This document shows positions 10,311 through 21,300 of a stretch of 64,000 nt of DNA, piece by piece. Within the stretch, counting starts at the first letter, position 1. Every line of letters starts with the position of its first letter. The translations under genes and the position numbers were made by a program. The notes under the pieces were generated by a model. That model ran no database searches, was not told the DNA's origin, and was given only the letters and a program-made list of their open reading frames with translations. Origin of the DNA: Trichomonas vaginalis G3 (taxonomy: Eukaryota > Parabasalia > Trichomonadida > Trichomonadidae); the NCBI RefSeq assembly GCF_026262505.1, contig NC_067207.1, forward strand, positions 6,456,252 through 6,520,251. Direction: 5' to 3'.

Positions 10311-10869
10311 AGTTGGCCAATAATTTTGTTCGATCTTCACGCCCGTCAATATTGAAATAACCAAATTAAGAGGCCAAAATTAGAGTAACCAGATATTAAA
10401 ATGAAATGGTATTACATTTTTATTATAGAAATAGTGAACGGAGATAAAGAATTTCAAAATTTTTAATGCATCAAGTTAGATGTTTATTGATTTAAGATCG
10501 CGATGAAGCATTTTGTTCTGTGCATGACTGTCCAAATTATTTAGAAAAACACATTGGTTATCTGGAAATCTAGAGTTTCAAAGTGCTTTCCGTCTTGGCC
10601 AAGAGAAAAATTATATATTCGTGGAAAATTCATGGAAAGAGAAGACCACATGAGAGCCAAATCGTTTTCCAAAGATGGAAATTGATTCCCACATTAAAAT
10701 AATTTCATAATATTAATCCTATCATTAGTTTTCTTTTCATCAAAATACATGTCAGATTCTAAATTTAACAATCATATGTACAATATGTTTGATGTCGAAA
10801 ATTTGAAATTTACAACATCTTTTTTATATAAATCAATAAGAAAATCTTAGTAGTATAGTATGCGGGTTT
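10311..10869. other. Intergenic, nothing recognised
   Basis: AT-rich spacer up to the left border of the Polinton. No gene, RNA or repeat was identified. Confidence 0.45.
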
Positions 10870-11225
10870 TGTGCACGTTTTTGTTTTCTTTAAAAACTAA
10901 CGAACATTAATGAAGAAAACCGCCTAAAATACATGATTTTGTGAGTTTTTGACCATTTTTTGACACCCTCATGAGTTTTTTAAAGCAACTTGCACATAAA
11001 CTTATGAGTTTTTTGACCATTTCTTTACATAGGTTTGCTGAAAAATGGCTGAAAATCACATGTGCACGTTTTTGTTTTTAAAGGAAAATACATGAAATTC
11101 ATGAGTTTTGCTAATGAAATTCACTTAATTATCATCAATTTTCTAAAGCAAAACTCATGAAATTTTTATTAATTTGTTAAGAAAACTCATGATGAAAAAA
11201 AGTGGAAAAATTAGTAAAATTAAGT
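10870..11225. repeat. Subterminal repeats at the left Polinton border
   Basis: GTGCACGTTTTTGTTTT occurs at about 10871 and 11060. Between and after them the words ATGAGTTTT and its complement AAAACTCAT recur about seven times in both orientations, several followed by TGACCATTT. This looks like terminal or subterminal repeat DNA of the element. The partner terminus was not found in the window. Confidence 0.55.
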
Positions 11226-11240
11226 TTTTAGTCGAAGTTT

Positions 11241-12119
11241 TTAATGGAATATGTGGTCAACGTTATATTGTTCACTCCAGAGTTGACTGGAAATGATTCT
11301 CTGAAGGTCTTGCAAAATGATTTCAGCACTGGTTTCATTCCCATATCTTCTTGAGTGTTGCCATGTATTGATCAAATTCGTGAAGCAATACCTTAAAAGG
11401 GCATCTTTGGGAAATTCAAACTGCATTTGTTCTTCTTCTGGGTAGAGTTCACGAACCATCTTTCTGTATTTCCAATATGGGACTGGAACCTGATGGTTTT
11501 CGTAATATTTCAGCTCTGCGATGATCTTTTGTCCTTTGTCCGAGATCCAAAAGTCATACTTCTTTTTTCCTGATGTTGTGAGAGCATTTGCTTCCTCGAG
11601 TTCCCTCATAATCTTCTTGATTTCATTGTCTTTGGCGATTAGTTCTGATCTGAGCATTTGAGCTTCTTTCTTTGCCGCTTCTAGTTCTTCTTGTTTAAGT
11701 CTCCTTTCTTCTTCCTCGTCTTTCTTGATTTGTTCCTGAGTTCTTCTTTTGATCTCTGGATTGTTGAGCAGGGCTTTCATCTTTTCGTAGAGTGCAATGT
11801 TTTCTCTTTGGGTTTCCTGAAGATGGGTCTGGCTTCTCTTCAATTCCTCAGTGACTCGATTGAGATTTGATCTTGCTTGTTCCAGTTGCTTTTGTACATT
11901 CTCTTCTTGTATCATTGGTGCTGTAGTTCCTTGCTCCATTTGTACTGTAGTTCCTTGCTCCATTGTTGTTTGCAGATTCTGATCCTGATCTTCTTCCTCT
12001 ACTTCCTCTTGCTCTGACCACCATTGCTCTTGCTCTCTTCTCCTCTGTTCTTCCTCTTTCTCGCGCTGTTCCTGCTCTTTCATCTTCTGCAATGCTGCCA
12101 ACATCTTCGTGCGTGCCAT
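11241..12119 (-). CDS. Coiled-coil protein, probable Polinton passenger (292 aa)
   Basis: The first 190 residues are Glu/Gln/Lys/Arg-rich and heptad-like, beginning MARTKMLAALQKMKEQEQ, with a Gln/Thr-rich spacer (EQGTTVQMEQGTTAPM). The last 100 residues form a more globular, Trp/Tyr-rich domain starting after SGKKKYDFWISDKGQ. No known domain is recognised. GC content is higher than in the neighbouring capsid and polymerase genes, so it may have been picked up from the host or another element. It sits inside the left border, next to the capsid region. Function is unknown. Confidence 0.6.
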   Translation of the reverse strand: MARTKMLAALQKMKEQEQREKEEEQRRREQEQWWSEQEEVEEEDQDQNLQTTMEQGTTVQMEQGTTAPMIQEENVQKQLEQARSNLNRVTEELKRSQTHLQETQRENIALYEKMKALLNNPEIKRRTQEQIKKDEEEERRLKQEELEAAKKEAQMLRSELIAKDNEIKKIMRELEEANALTTSGKKKYDFWISDKGQKIIAELKYYENHQVPVPYWKYRKMVRELYPEEEQMQFEFPKDALLRYCFTNLINTWQHSRRYGNETSAEIILQDLQRIISSQLWSEQYNVDHIFH

Positions 12120-12195
12120 TAAAAAACTGAAAAATGACGATTATTTCCCCCTCAATTTCCTTAAGAAACAAAAATAAACATTTAATTTAATTTTT

Positions 12196-13988
12196 TTAAA
12201 CATTATCCGCTGGTGAAGCATATTTAGCCGGAGTTCCTGTTGCATGGTATTTCAAACCATCTTCAGGACACCAAGTCCAGTAAGTTGTCCTTGTAAACCA
12301 CATCTGAGGTGGTGCAACATCTTGAACAGAACAGTATACATCAGCATCTTTTTTAGTATGAATTGGATTTGCTTGTAATCTGATACTAACTTGGTTATTC
12401 TTTGTTTCTAAACCATCAAAGAAGACACTTCCACCATCCCTCATAACAGGTATGGTACAAATGAATGATGTTTGATCTTTCCACGGTGCAAGCATTTTCT
12501 CTGAAGTACTTCTTTCTCGTGTTAAGCTATCTTCATATTCTTCTGTACATTCATTAACACCATCTAAATCGCTAGCTTGTAACATTCTTGTGAAGAAAAT
12601 ATCTCCAACAGTACTCATTGCATTATCAGGGAAGTTGCGACCATCAATTGTGATTTGGAAGTTTCTAACCATTGGGTTTCTAAATACTGTTCGTTGTGAT
12701 TGTCTCGTTGGAAATACAGTAACAATATCAGTGACATTATGCAAAGCATATGTAAAGTCAGAGACGATACCATTGTTAGTAACACATCCATTATTTAATG
12801 TTCTGACATCAATTTGTTGTGCTGGAATCATAAATGGATCACGACGGTTGAATAATGTTGGAATTGCTCTTGCAGTGGATTCAATAACTCCATATCTTGG
12901 AACAATAAATTTATCTTCTGTAATTTGCATTTGAATAATGCTGAAAGTAACGTCACCACTCTCAACAGTAATTTGTGGTGAAGGAAGTTTTGCATGTGCA
13001 TCAGTTGTTTCAGTCATATTTATTTGAAGCTTTTCAACACTGCTCACGTCGCCTGTTATTGTTGGAGTATATGTTTTAATTGGTCCCTTGTTAGCACGTT
13101 TCACACCCTTTAATAAAGTAGTTGGTTCACCAATTTGTTGAAATTCTCTTGTATAAGCTTTACCAAAATCTGTTGTTAAAACAGCTTGATAATCTTCATT
13201 TTCATCTCATCATAACAAACATATTGAATATCAGCAGCTCTCGCTGGATCAACTTGACAATAAACCATTGAATGAGGTGTGTTATAATATTTAAGAATTA
13301 TATCACCAAAACTCTTTGGGTAATCATCAAAAGCCTGGAATGCTAATAAGTCATTTAATGGAATGATCATATCAAATTCTAAATACCTTTCATCCTTAGC
13401 ATCTTTCAACCATTGACCATCATTTGGATTGAAATATACCCCACATACTGAATTGTCCATTTTCTGAACATTATTATATAAACTATGGACAAATTTCTTA
13501 GTCTTTCTTTCCGACTTTGGTTTATATGTAACATATGCAAAACCTTCTTTAACCATTTCCATTTGCAAATATCCTGTATCTACTCTATCTGTCTCAACTT
13601 CTAATTGTCTAAAAATTTGATTACTTGACTTAAATCCAATAAATATTCTATTACAATTAAGATATTTTTCATCATTATCATTTGTCTTATCAGTTGTAAA
13701 TACTGAATCATCTGGAAAGATAACACTTGATTTTATTTTTATCCTAACATGACGTTTGAAATAAGCTTCACCTAAACAGTTAATATCATGTTCAGATTTT
13801 GTTAATCTCATATGTGTTTGTTTTTCAAAATCATATGGAGCATCACTATCATAGCAAGTATTTTCTAACTCACGGTAATAACGACGACCATCATTTGCAG
13901 AGAAGATTTCATTCATTTTCTTGAAAGATTCGAAAACATTTCCATCGACTGGATTGTATCCTTCATTTCTCAAATAAGCACCTGACAT
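12196..13988 (-). CDS. Polinton major capsid protein-like region
   Basis: About 590 codons of minus-strand sequence, beginning MSGAYLRNEGYNPVDG, rich in beta-strand-type segments with many Asp, Asn and Thr. Length, position beside the small virion-type peptides and composition fit the double jelly-roll major capsid protein of Polintons. The assignment rests on context and fold-like composition, not on a motif. As an element part it is treated as a fossil. Confidence 0.5.
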
Positions 13989-14042
13989 ATTTTTATAATG
14001 ATTAAAAAAATAAAGTTTTTATTTAAATTAAATATAAAAGTT

Positions 14043-14273
14043 ATGGCAGCAGGAATCTTCAAAAAATTTTGGGATGGACTTAAGCAAGTTGGTAGAGAAA
14101 TTAAAGGGTACTTTTCAAAACCAGTACAAATAAAACAAGGACCTATATGTGGACTACCAGCAGCTAAACCAATTGATAAAGGAAGTTTGATTAAAGATGT
14201 ATTAATACCACCAATTCAACAAAAACAATCATATCAGAATGTAAATAGAATTGATCCAATATTAAAGAAATAA
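14043..14273 (+). CDS. Small amphipathic peptide MAAGI-1 (76 aa), Polinton
   Basis: It begins MAAGIFKKFWDGLKQVGREI, an amphipathic helix, followed by a Pro/Gln/Lys-rich tail. An ATG at 13998 would add 15 basic hydrophobic residues. The same MAAGI start is seen in the oppositely oriented neighbour at 14300-14506. Small cationic amphipathic proteins are known among minor virion proteins of adenovirus-like viruses, so a virion or membrane-active role is plausible. Confidence 0.5.
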   Translation: MAAGIFKKFWDGLKQVGREIKGYFSKPVQIKQGPICGLPAAKPIDKGSLIKDVLIPPIQQKQSYQNVNRIDPILKK

Positions 14274-14299
14274 TACAAAAATAATTTTAATTTTTTTCA

Positions 14300-14506
14300 T
14301 CACTTAATCATTCCCTGAACAATACCACCAACCGTATTACCTATTTGAGCACCTTTGACTCCACCAAATTTAGCACCTACGGCAGTACCAATTGCTGGTA
14401 AGTATTGTTTTGCAACATTTGCAACTGGTTTAATAACTTTATCTCCAACCCATTTTGCAGCTTTCTTTATTCCACCCCAAATTTTATTCCAAATTCCTGC
14501 AGCCAT
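14300..14506 (-). CDS. Small amphipathic peptide MAAGI-2 (68 aa), Polinton
   Basis: Begins MAAGIWNKIWGGIKKAAKWV, an amphipathic cationic helix, and continues with a Gly/Ala-rich hydrophobic part (AIGTAVGAKFGG) resembling bacteriocin-like or minor capsid membrane-active peptides. It faces the related plus-strand peptide at 14043-14273. The shared five-residue start and helix suggest a duplicated virion protein gene. Confidence 0.5.
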   Translation of the reverse strand: MAAGIWNKIWGGIKKAAKWVGDKVIKPVANVAKQYLPAIGTAVGAKFGGVKGAQIGNTVGGIVQGMIK

Positions 14507-14536
14507 AATATTTTTAATTAAATTAAAAAATTAATT

Positions 14537-14929
14537 TTAAACATTAAATCTTGAATTTATTACTTCAATAATCATATTAACTCTTTCTTCAATTGTTTGT
14601 ATTCGTTGAATTATTTCTTCAATTTTCATTGTATTTGTAATTCTTGATTCTGGAATGGATTTCAAACTAACTTGACCTTTAATTTTAGTTATTCGAAATA
14701 CATCTATTTTAAACATTTTATTTAATTTACATGTTGTTAATTCATCAAATAAATCTTTGTTTTGTTCATAAAACTCATTAAATTCATCAATACTTTCAAA
14801 ATTAGTACATTCTTTAATTGGTTTAATTATTTGTAATTTCTTTTCAGGTTTTTTAGTTTCAACTTTTTCATCATCATCTTCATTTATTTCTTTTGGAACT
14901 TGTTCAATCTTTTTCAAAATTGGTTTCAT
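14537..14929 (-). CDS. Hypothetical Polinton protein (about 130 aa)
   Basis: A Lys/Glu-rich protein beginning MKPILKKIEQVPKEI with an acidic stretch (NEDDDEKVETKK) and a C-terminal helical part (MKIEEIIQRIQTIEERVNMI). No family is recognised. The chosen start at 14927-14929 avoids overlap with the integrase frame beyond its end. Confidence 0.5.
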   Translation of the reverse strand: MKPILKKIEQVPKEINEDDDEKVETKKPEKKLQIIKPIKECTNFESIDEFNEFYEQNKDLFDELTTCKLNKMFKIDVFRITKIKGQVSLKSIPESRITNTMKIEEIIQRIQTIEERVNMIIEVINSRFNV

Positions 14930-14951
14930 ATTTTTAAAAATAAATAAAAAT

Positions 14952-16124
14952 TTAAATTTTTTTGACAAAATAGAGAGGAACTTCAACTTCAACATCACCT
15001 TCTAAAATTTCATCTTCCCCATCATTAATCTCATCATCTTCTCTAAAAGTAACAAGAACAATTGCATTACCATCTTGATATCTTTGAAACAAACCTAAAT
15101 GATCAAAATTCCTTCTTCTCTTCTTAAAAAGTTCTTTTGTCTTTGATGTATCTAAATAAACTAAAACTTCATCTCCTGGTTTAAATACATAATAACCATT
15201 CTCATATAATCTTTGCTTCACTTCATTTAACTTTTCTGTTTTTCTTCTGATAAATTCCCATTCTTTATCTCTATGAATATGCATTTCTAATGGTGTCATC
15301 TTGATTGATTTATGCCATGTATTATTGTAATAATAACATAATTGTTGAATTAAATTATCATGATTACCATCCCAATAATTTTGTCTATTGGGTCCGAGCG
15401 CATTTCTTAAAGTTCTCATAACACTATCAACAACTTTATTATGATAAGTAAATTTTGATGAAGAAACATGAAAACTAACTCCATATACTGGATGATATTG
15501 AATTTCTTTATGAACAAGAACTTGTTTCATTCCCGCATTCTTTTTTTGTCGTCCTCTTCTTTTTGTTGGTATATAATTTTCATCAGGAACAAGTTCATAA
15601 TCCATTTGATCTTCATATTTTGATTTTTCAATCATTATCATTTGCATTGCACTTTCAAATCCAGCATCACCATCACATTTGATCAGTTTAACTTTATGAC
15701 CAAAATGATTAAACTCAAGTTCTGTAAATTTCTTTATTACATTAAATGTTTCAATTGCTTCTTTGGACTGAACTGGAAACAAATATAAATATTTGGTGTT
15801 AACATTTATAAAAACTAAATACGATGCAACCATTAATGTTTTTCCACCGCTTTGAACAGGTCTTCCATGTAAATGATCCATTTCCCATGTATCAGGTGTG
15901 AATGCAAATGTCGGTCTTTGAAATTTCTTTTTCAATGGGGTTAATTTTGAATCAGAAATTACTCTTTCAATTCCATGTTGAACGCCTTGATACTTTTTGA
16001 CTTTGTACGCTGTTTGAAATGGATATTTTAAATTTTCTTCATTTTCAGGAAAATCCAAAACATATGGATACCCATTTTCTTTTGATCCTTCTATAAAAAT
16101 TTCGCTTTTATCATTTTTTAACAT
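14952..16124 (-). CDS. Polinton integrase (rve superfamily)
   Basis: About 390 residues starting MLKNDKSEIF. The core begins near PDTWEMDHLHGRP, with a first catalytic-type Asp, followed by the strand KTLMVASYLVFINVNTKYL and a second Asp block KLIKCDGDAGF, the arrangement of retroviral-type integrases used by Polintons. The C-terminal part (PGDEVLVYLDTSKTKELF) resembles the SH3/chromo-like tail of these proteins. It would insert the element copy into host DNA. An ATG further upstream adds a hydrophobic leader and is less likely. Confidence 0.8.
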   Translation of the reverse strand: MLKNDKSEIFIEGSKENGYPYVLDFPENEENLKYPFQTAYKVKKYQGVQHGIERVISDSKLTPLKKKFQRPTFAFTPDTWEMDHLHGRPVQSGGKTLMVASYLVFINVNTKYLYLFPVQSKEAIETFNVIKKFTELEFNHFGHKVKLIKCDGDAGFESAMQMIMIEKSKYEDQMDYELVPDENYIPTKRRGRQKKNAGMKQVLVHKEIQYHPVYGVSFHVSSSKFTYHNKVVDSVMRTLRNALGPNRQNYWDGNHDNLIQQLCYYYNNTWHKSIKMTPLEMHIHRDKEWEFIRRKTEKLNEVKQRLYENGYYVFKPGDEVLVYLDTSKTKELFKKRRRNFDHLGLFQRYQDGNAIVLVTFREDDEINDGEDEILEGDVEVEVPLYFVKKI

Positions 16125-16146
16125 TAATTTAAATAAGATTAAAATT

Positions 16147-18393
16147 ATGACTAAGAAGCAATTAACGCAAGAAGATCGCAATTTTGCAAAAGCATATAGA
16201 CTTTTTAAGGAGATACCGGGTGCAATGGCTTACTATGACGCGTTTTTTAATAAAACAGTTGAAATAGTAAAATCAAAACTAAATTATAAAGAGCTGAAGG
16301 AAGAATTAGAACATTTAAGAGAAGAGAACGCACAATTAAAACAATCATCATCACCTGGTATTGACACGACTGGTGGATATGGAAGACAAAAACAGCAATC
16401 ACAATCATCAAGTAACCCTAATGTTAAAGCAGAAATGGATAAATTAACTAAACTTAATGATGAAAGCACAAAGAAAGTTCAAGAATTACAAGCAGAACTT
16501 GATAAATATAAGAATGCATTATTAGGTAAAGGTAATGAAAGTGAGGTTTTAGTAACAAACTTGAAGAAAGTTGAAGCTGAAAAGAATGCATTACAATCTC
16601 AAATTACAAAACTGTCAGAGGAAAATACAGAATTAAACCATAAAGTTAATGAAATGTCCATGAAATTGAAATCACTTGATAAAGCAAACGAAGCAAATAA
16701 AAATGCTTCACAAGAATATATTAACAAGATTGAATTACAAATTTATAACACAAGTGATATAATTATTGAATTAATTACAAAAGTTTTAACAGTAGTTGGT
16801 GCATCACAAGAAGATTTTGAGAGAAATAACAACACATTTGAACAAACCAAAAATGACAGATTGAATCTTACAACTTATGCAAGTTATGCTAAGGAAGAAA
16901 TTTTGGATAAAATTAGAGGTCTCAAAAACATTGCAAAAGAATTTGTTGAAGATATTGATATGAAACTTATTGAACAATTACTTGAATTCGCAAACACTGT
17001 TGGTTACAAAGAACTTTCTGGTGAAATTGCTAGTATTAAGAGTAGTCTTGAGAATGCTGATTTCTTAAATAACACAGATGCTTTTCAATTAGCTCAACCT
17101 ATTCTTAATCTAAATGAAGTGACATTACAAACTGCTAAAAATGAATTTTCTAACTTAAAAGATTTTGTAAATAATATGATAGATAATAATGCAAAACAAG
17201 GTGCAGCAATTACTAACAAATTATCCAATAAGGCTGATTATGATCAAGTGAATGATTCACTTAAAACAATTTTCGAAACTTTGTACCAATGGTTATTGGA
17301 TAAAGCTGACGAAGTAAAAGAATTACAAGAAAATGTTCAACAAAATGCTAATATTGATGTTGATGCATTTCAATCTAAAATTGATGAACTCACCAATCAT
17401 TTAACTACGATACAACAGAAATTAATTGAATATTTAGATGTTGAATTCAAGAGCATTGATCTCAATACAGCAACAAGAATTAAATCATATTTTGAACGAT
17501 TAATTTCAAATGATGAACCAATTCTGAACCAAGTTGAGTTCGTTCTAAATATGTTTGCAAATAATTTAGCAGTTGCACGAAAGAAATTAAGTTCAATCGA
17601 TCAAGAGAAACGTTATGTTCAAGGTGAATACCTGGGTATTTCTTTCAATGAAATTGCATTACATAACTTTGCAAAATCATTACAACAATCTTATGCTCTT
17701 TTACTTGCAAATGATAAAACTGAAGTAATCAACTATCATTATTATTCAGTTGCTTCACAAAAGATGATGAAAGTATTAATGGATGAATATTCAGAAGAAC
17801 AATTTGCATTGAAAGTTCAATTCACAAATGGTGGAATGTATTACATTGAGTTACATTATGGTGAAACAGTATTTCCATTTTATATCACTGAGGATATGAA
17901 AGATGTATTTACATTCTTTATTCAACAAGTTATTTCAGCTAATTTCATTGTTGGAACAGATGTGGCTGTAAATTTAGCTGAGGAAATTAATAATTTACCT
18001 GATGATAATGAAATAAAAATAAGAATGAATCAGATTAGCGAGAATGTGGAATGGAATAAAGTTGATGAAGATGGAAACATTATAGAACAAAACAATGGTG
18101 AACTCCATTATGGAACATTTGGTGGAGAAAATGATAATGAATTTGGTGACATTATTGATGAATGGGGAAACGTAATTACTCCTGTCGAAGATAGACCGGA
18201 TATTGAACGAGAAGAAGCTGAAGGACGACGAGATGGAAATGGTCATTTGGTTGATAATGATGGAAATATTATTGAATATGCATGGCAACAAGGTCTTGTA
18301 CCAGATGGAGATGAAAACTGGGTTGATCAGGATGGAAAAGTTGTCGTTCCTGCAGGTTATCAATTAGATGAAAATGGATTCCCTATTTACTAA
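16147..18393 (+). CDS. Long coiled-coil protein with DG-N repeat tail, Polinton (748 aa)
   Basis: Residues 45-190 form a strong coiled coil (LKEELEHLREENAQLKQ and following), interrupted by a Ser/Gly/Gln-rich linker. The middle is helical. The last 130 residues are very acidic and carry at least five spaced units like VDEDGNIIEQ, DEWGNVITP, VDNDGNIIEY, VDQDGKVVVP and LDENGFPIY, a beta-hairpin-like repeat. It diverges from the integrase gene, whose start is about 20 bases away, and its 3' end overlaps the polymerase end by about 10 bases. It could be a structural or fibre-like virion protein; this is a guess from shape only. Confidence 0.6.
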   Translation: MTKKQLTQEDRNFAKAYRLFKEIPGAMAYYDAFFNKTVEIVKSKLNYKELKEELEHLREENAQLKQSSSPGIDTTGGYGRQKQQSQSSSNPNVKAEMDKLTKLNDESTKKVQELQAELDKYKNALLGKGNESEVLVTNLKKVEAEKNALQSQITKLSEENTELNHKVNEMSMKLKSLDKANEANKNASQEYINKIELQIYNTSDIIIELITKVLTVVGASQEDFERNNNTFEQTKNDRLNLTTYASYAKEEILDKIRGLKNIAKEFVEDIDMKLIEQLLEFANTVGYKELSGEIASIKSSLENADFLNNTDAFQLAQPILNLNEVTLQTAKNEFSNLKDFVNNMIDNNAKQGAAITNKLSNKADYDQVNDSLKTIFETLYQWLLDKADEVKELQENVQQNANIDVDAFQSKIDELTNHLTTIQQKLIEYLDVEFKSIDLNTATRIKSYFERLISNDEPILNQVEFVLNMFANNLAVARKKLSSIDQEKRYVQGEYLGISFNEIALHNFAKSLQQSYALLLANDKTEVINYHYYSVASQKMMKVLMDEYSEEQFALKVQFTNGGMYYIELHYGETVFPFYITEDMKDVFTFFIQQVISANFIVGTDVAVNLAEEINNLPDDNEIKIRMNQISENVEWNKVDEDGNIIEQNNGELHYGTFGGENDNEFGDIIDEWGNVITPVEDRPDIEREEAEGRRDGNGHLVDNDGNIIEYAWQQGLVPDGDENWVDQDGKVVVPAGYQLDENGFPIY

Positions 18394-21300
18394 TAAATGG
18401 CATACAACAACCATTCTCACAACAGACTGCTTTAGTGTGAGCACCAGTTAATGCAGTTTTTGCAATTGACAATCTTGACATCATTCCATTTTTTAATTGC
18501 AATGTTATATTTTTGCCATCAAATGAAACTCCATCTTTTAATATTTGGTAATAGTTTTCGGGAGTTAAATGTTCATTCTGTTTCAAGGATACTCCTTTCA
18601 TTTTCATTGCAATCCTCTTGAAATCATCTTCTTTCAAATGACCATTGAATGAAGTATAACATTTAGGACATAAAGCTATCATGTTATCTCCTTGTTTCTC
18701 AATTGCTAAACCTAATAATTTTTTCTCATGCTGTTTTTCTTCCATTTTATTTTTGAGTTTTGGTTTATATTTTTGATCAAAACAGAAGAAATCATAAGGA
18801 GCAAATTTGTAAATGTTCTTGTCATAAAAGTTTTTGTCAATAATGATTGCTTGAAATGCTTGAGTGTTTGGTAAATTAGGATCACCAGCAATTGCCCAAT
18901 AACTTGAATCAGTATCTCCTTCAATGAAATGAAACTTATTTGTATCCATGCATTTATACATGAAGTCATAAATGAAAACTAAATACCAATATTTAGCATT
19001 ATCTAATGTAAAGAATGCTTCTTGCAAACATGTATCACAACGATAATATTTATCTTTCATCATAACTTGATAAATATTATCACCAATCTCTCTGATATTC
19101 TTAAACTTTTGACTCATGCATGCCATTCTTGCTTTGTCTTCTTCCATAATCTTTGACTTCGTGTAATTTTGAGTATTCATTGCATCATAACCATAAGATC
19201 CGTTTAATGAAATCTTGCAAAACAAACTTTTTCCTTTATTACCATTCAACTCTGCTTCTTGTCTGACTCTCATGAATTCATTTGCAAAATCATGGAAGCA
19301 AGTATTCTTAGCAAATGTCAAAATAGATTTAACATCATCAATTATGAAATGAAATCTGTCAATGAGGTACCATAAGTAATAACTTGAAAATGACATATAT
19401 TCACCATGAGTAGATGCTAATTGAGTTAGCTTTCTCTGTTTCTGATCAACTGGGATATTATTTGTTTTCATGTAATTGTACATGAATGAACCAATTGTTT
19501 CTTCATTTGTTACAATGTCTAAGTTTCTAATAATTGGTAAGAAATTAATGTAATCATTAATGTATTTCTCATCGATGTGACCTTTAACTTCTGTAACAAA
19601 CAATTCTTGTTTCTTCTTAATTATTCCTAATGCCATTGCTTTCTGAGCTGTTGATTCACAAATTAAAACATTAGTTAATCTTCCTGGCATATACATTAGA
19701 TGGTCAGTGTATTTGATAAATGGATGAGGATTAGATGAGAAACATGAAGGATATAAAGAATTGAAATCAACACCAACAAAATGTGTCATAACATTATCTG
19801 TGTCATGATTTGAAACTTTACAATTGTCATAAGTTAATTTGTTAATATGTGTAACATTCTTCATATTAATTCGATGTTGAACATTAGATAAACCACCTGT
19901 GATACCATTTCTTAAGATGTGATATGCTTCAACTGAATCTAATGTCATTGGCAAATTGTATTTGATTGTAAAGTTTCTCAAATTAACTCTTAATCTTACT
20001 ATTTCTTCATCTTTGTTTGATTTAACGACATTGCAATAACAACACATTAATTGACAATTCTCTTTTGTATGACCTAAATCATTATCGATTCTATCTAATA
20101 TTGGTTTGTTGTCATATGTGAATGCTTTACCACATAATGCACATTTCGATTTCAAAATCAAATCTCTGTAATAATCTAAATCATCAATTGTGACATTATT
20201 CTTAATATCTCTTTTTGCCTTTAGATCTTGTTTGTTATAACAGTCAACTTTGTATTGCCAATACTTCTTTGACAAAATGAAATTAGAATCTTTTTCTTCT
20301 TCAGGATATTTTTCACTTGGATTGAAATCTTTGTAAGCCAAACTATATCTTATCATTGATGCATTTGAACTTAAACTTAAGTTATGTAGCATATCAACTT
20401 TATAAACAAATGTTTCATCAATGATTTTATTAATCGGTTTGATCATGATTTCAACATCTTTGTTACAATAATAGATGAAATAGTCTAAACGATTTTTGAA
20501 TTGTTTATAATCGTTCAAGTAAATTTGATAATCGTCATCTGCAATTGTTTGTTGAGTTAAACTTGAATAAAACATTTCTTTCGTGAATGGTTCAGTTTTG
20601 AATAATTCTTCTTTCCAGTTGTCCCATGTGATTGCTTGATAAGGAAAGAACTATTTAACTCTTTTGACATTATCACCAAAATCTTGAGTAAATTGATCTA
20701 ATGTACCACCTGCAACAAAGTTTCTGATATCAATGAATCTCAAATTTGGATATTCTTTCTTATGAACTGTGATTTGTTTATACCGCGAAGAAGAGCCAAG
20801 CATTGACAAAATCTTCCATCGTGCAGTATTAAACTCTCTTAAGATTAAATTCAAATCGAACTTGCTTGAATTAAATCCAATCACATTTACATTTGAATAT
20901 TCGTCTTCGAGTAGTTTTAGAAATTTTTCTTCTTGTTCAATTGTTTTTAATTTACTAAAAACTTCTTCATATTGATTCATGTTCAATTCTTTAACTTCTT
21001 TTGCTTTTTCAAATAACCAATCAATCCGATTGATAATAAAGTTTTCATCAGTAGCATAACAAAAGTTCTTTGTAACATCTTCGCATACGCTTGAGACCAT
21101 GAATGGTTTTAATACTGCATTTAAAGTTGTTGATTTAGTAATTGATTTCTCCTCTGTTGTCTCTAATGTTTCAAAATCAAATGTAATGTAGTGTTTTGTT
21201 GGTTTGTAGTAATCTTGTAAACCATAAGCTAATAAGAACTGGTAGATCTTTTGTTTTGTAATGTGTGGAGCGTAAGGTTGTTGAGTTGGTTGTAATTGAA

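Noticed and set aside
10065-10355. 96-codon plus-strand frame
   Set aside because: Complement of the minus-strand frame at 10074-10310; has no clear ATG context and reads less like a protein.
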